64,000 nucleotides of DNA from GBS-DC sp037442365. Lineage in GTDB: Bacteria; Armatimonadota; Fimbriimonadia; Fimbriimonadales; GBS-DC. The notes under the pieces are model-generated. The model was given only the letters and a program-made list of their open reading frames with translations, was not told where the DNA came from and searched no databases. The translations under genes and the position numbers were made by a program. Shown here piece after piece: positions 63,529 to 64,000 of this stretch. Where the stretch lies: positions 31,575-95,574 of the forward strand of contig JBBIQK010000005.1 of NCBI GenBank assembly GCA_037442365.1, read 5' to 3'. Positions within the stretch are counted from its first letter, which is position 1, and each line of letters opens with the position of its first letter.

Positions 63529-64000
63529 TTCTTTTTGGAATCTCTGTGAGGGTCAAAGAATCCAAACCGTCACACTCAACGCGAGCTATCTCACTCTGGG
63601 GGGCGGGGTGAGTGGCGGAGGCAACGACAGTTGGAGTGGAGGCGCGTCTTTGGATGCGAATTTCGCTTTTCTGTTCACCTCGCCTTATCCCAATCTGCAC
63701 ATAATGGGTTATAGCTATGTACCCAAGCGGTCTTTGGGGTTTTTGTACTTTGTGGAGGGAGTTCGTGCATCTTCGTTCGCTGCTGCGAGCGTGCGTTGTG
63801 GATTAGACATTTACCAAGAAGACGGGTGCTGTGATTCGAGCTCAGCATCGGCGAGGGTATTAGCATCTATCCAGACCTCGATGGTTTCCGCCTCCGTTTC
63901 GTCGGGTGCGAGCGCTTCGTGTAGCTGCAATTCCGAGTGCATGGATTGTACCCAGCGAGGTGAGAATGACGGTCTCATATGTGATCCCCCTGATTGTCAG
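63332..64000 (+). CDS. Unidentified cysteine- and serine-rich protein (cargo 2), cut by the window end
   Basis: The frame is open from ATG 63332 (AGGAGG upstream; alternative ATG 63338) to the window end, at least 223 residues, no stop. It begins MAMGAMGVISKGFVATPEAR, continues RTPDCGFLLGCPYGYHYCSS and later has SASVSSGASASCSCNSECMD and ends in view with CDPPDCQ. It occupies the same place behind sigma copy 2 as cargo 1 does behind copy 1, but the two cargo proteins are otherwise unalike. The frame crosses a run of 12 G (63390-63401), so a length change there would break it. Lower GC than its surroundings. Confidence 0.6.
   Translation, partial: MAMGAMGVISKGFVATPEARGGGVNPRAQSRLQSIQCDTKATLQVMGRTPDCGFLLGCPYGYHYCSSFWNLCEGQRIQTVTLNASYLTLGGGVSGGGNDSWSGGASLDANFAFLFTSPYPNLHIMGYSYVPKRSLGFLYFVEGVRASSFAAASVRCGLDIYQEDGCCDSSSASARVLASIQTSMVSASVSSGASASCSCNSECMDCTQRGENDGLICDPPDCQ

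Overview
The window looks like a chromosome segment of a GC-rich, probably thermophilic bacterium of the Armatimonadota, most likely Fimbriimonadia. This is inferred from a prepilin-like protein (33097-33951) with the phylum's usual N-terminus, two secreted proteins ending in dockerin-like DGDGCVDDADLL repeats, a planctomycete-type cytochrome/DUF1549/DUF1553 protein, and a 23S rRNA gene full of introns, as seen in hot-spring organisms. Both strands are densely coded with housekeeping genes. No insertion sequence, prophage or CRISPR array was seen.

Layout. 1-1545: lower-GC pair of a truncated unknown gene and a Dam-like adenine methyltransferase. 1606-6330: glmU-prs-conserved gene, then a PLP decarboxylase. 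6311-8843 (minus): the classic rpmH-rnpA-yidD-yidC-jag cluster. 8917-10752: secreted glycosidase-like protein with dockerin repeats. 11087-19515: CBS-HEPN protein, scpA, a DUF4446 gene, an ECF sigma/anti-sigma pair, a ceramidase-like protein behind a hairpin that hides its ribosome binding site, a broken VapBC pair, fabI and nhaA. 19469-23939: ABC ATPase, a glutamate-cysteine-ligase-like gene carrying a palindromic element inside its frame, glycosyltransferase, HTH protein. 23973-31385 (minus): rRNA operon 16S-tRNA-Ile-tRNA-Ala-23S-5S with two strong promoters and a terminator. 31740-44826: serpin, prepilin-like protein, mscS, mutS, dehydrogenase/thiolase, lpd, crtI-like, mlaFE. 45040-47754: nrdBA. 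48152-57717: M1 peptidase, membrane proteins, amino-acid oxidase, trpB, glycosyltransferase. 57757-64000: DUF1549/DUF1553 protein followed by a duplicated module (end of that gene plus a small sigma-like gene) with a different cysteine-rich cargo gene behind each copy; the last gene runs off the window.

The most notable feature is the 23S rRNA gene: about 5.3 kb instead of 2.9 kb, because four intervening sequences interrupt the peptidyl-transferase half of the molecule. P7 pairings mark them as group I introns. Two carry LAGLIDADG endonuclease genes, and each of these has a smaller ORF-less relative elsewhere in the same gene.

A second theme is gene expression. At least a dozen genes have a TATAAT-like box ending 6-10 nt before the start codon, so their mRNAs are probably leaderless. 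Others, mostly inside operons, have clear GGAGG sites matching the 16S 3' end. Several palindromic repeat families are scattered through the window, one of them inside a coding sequence.
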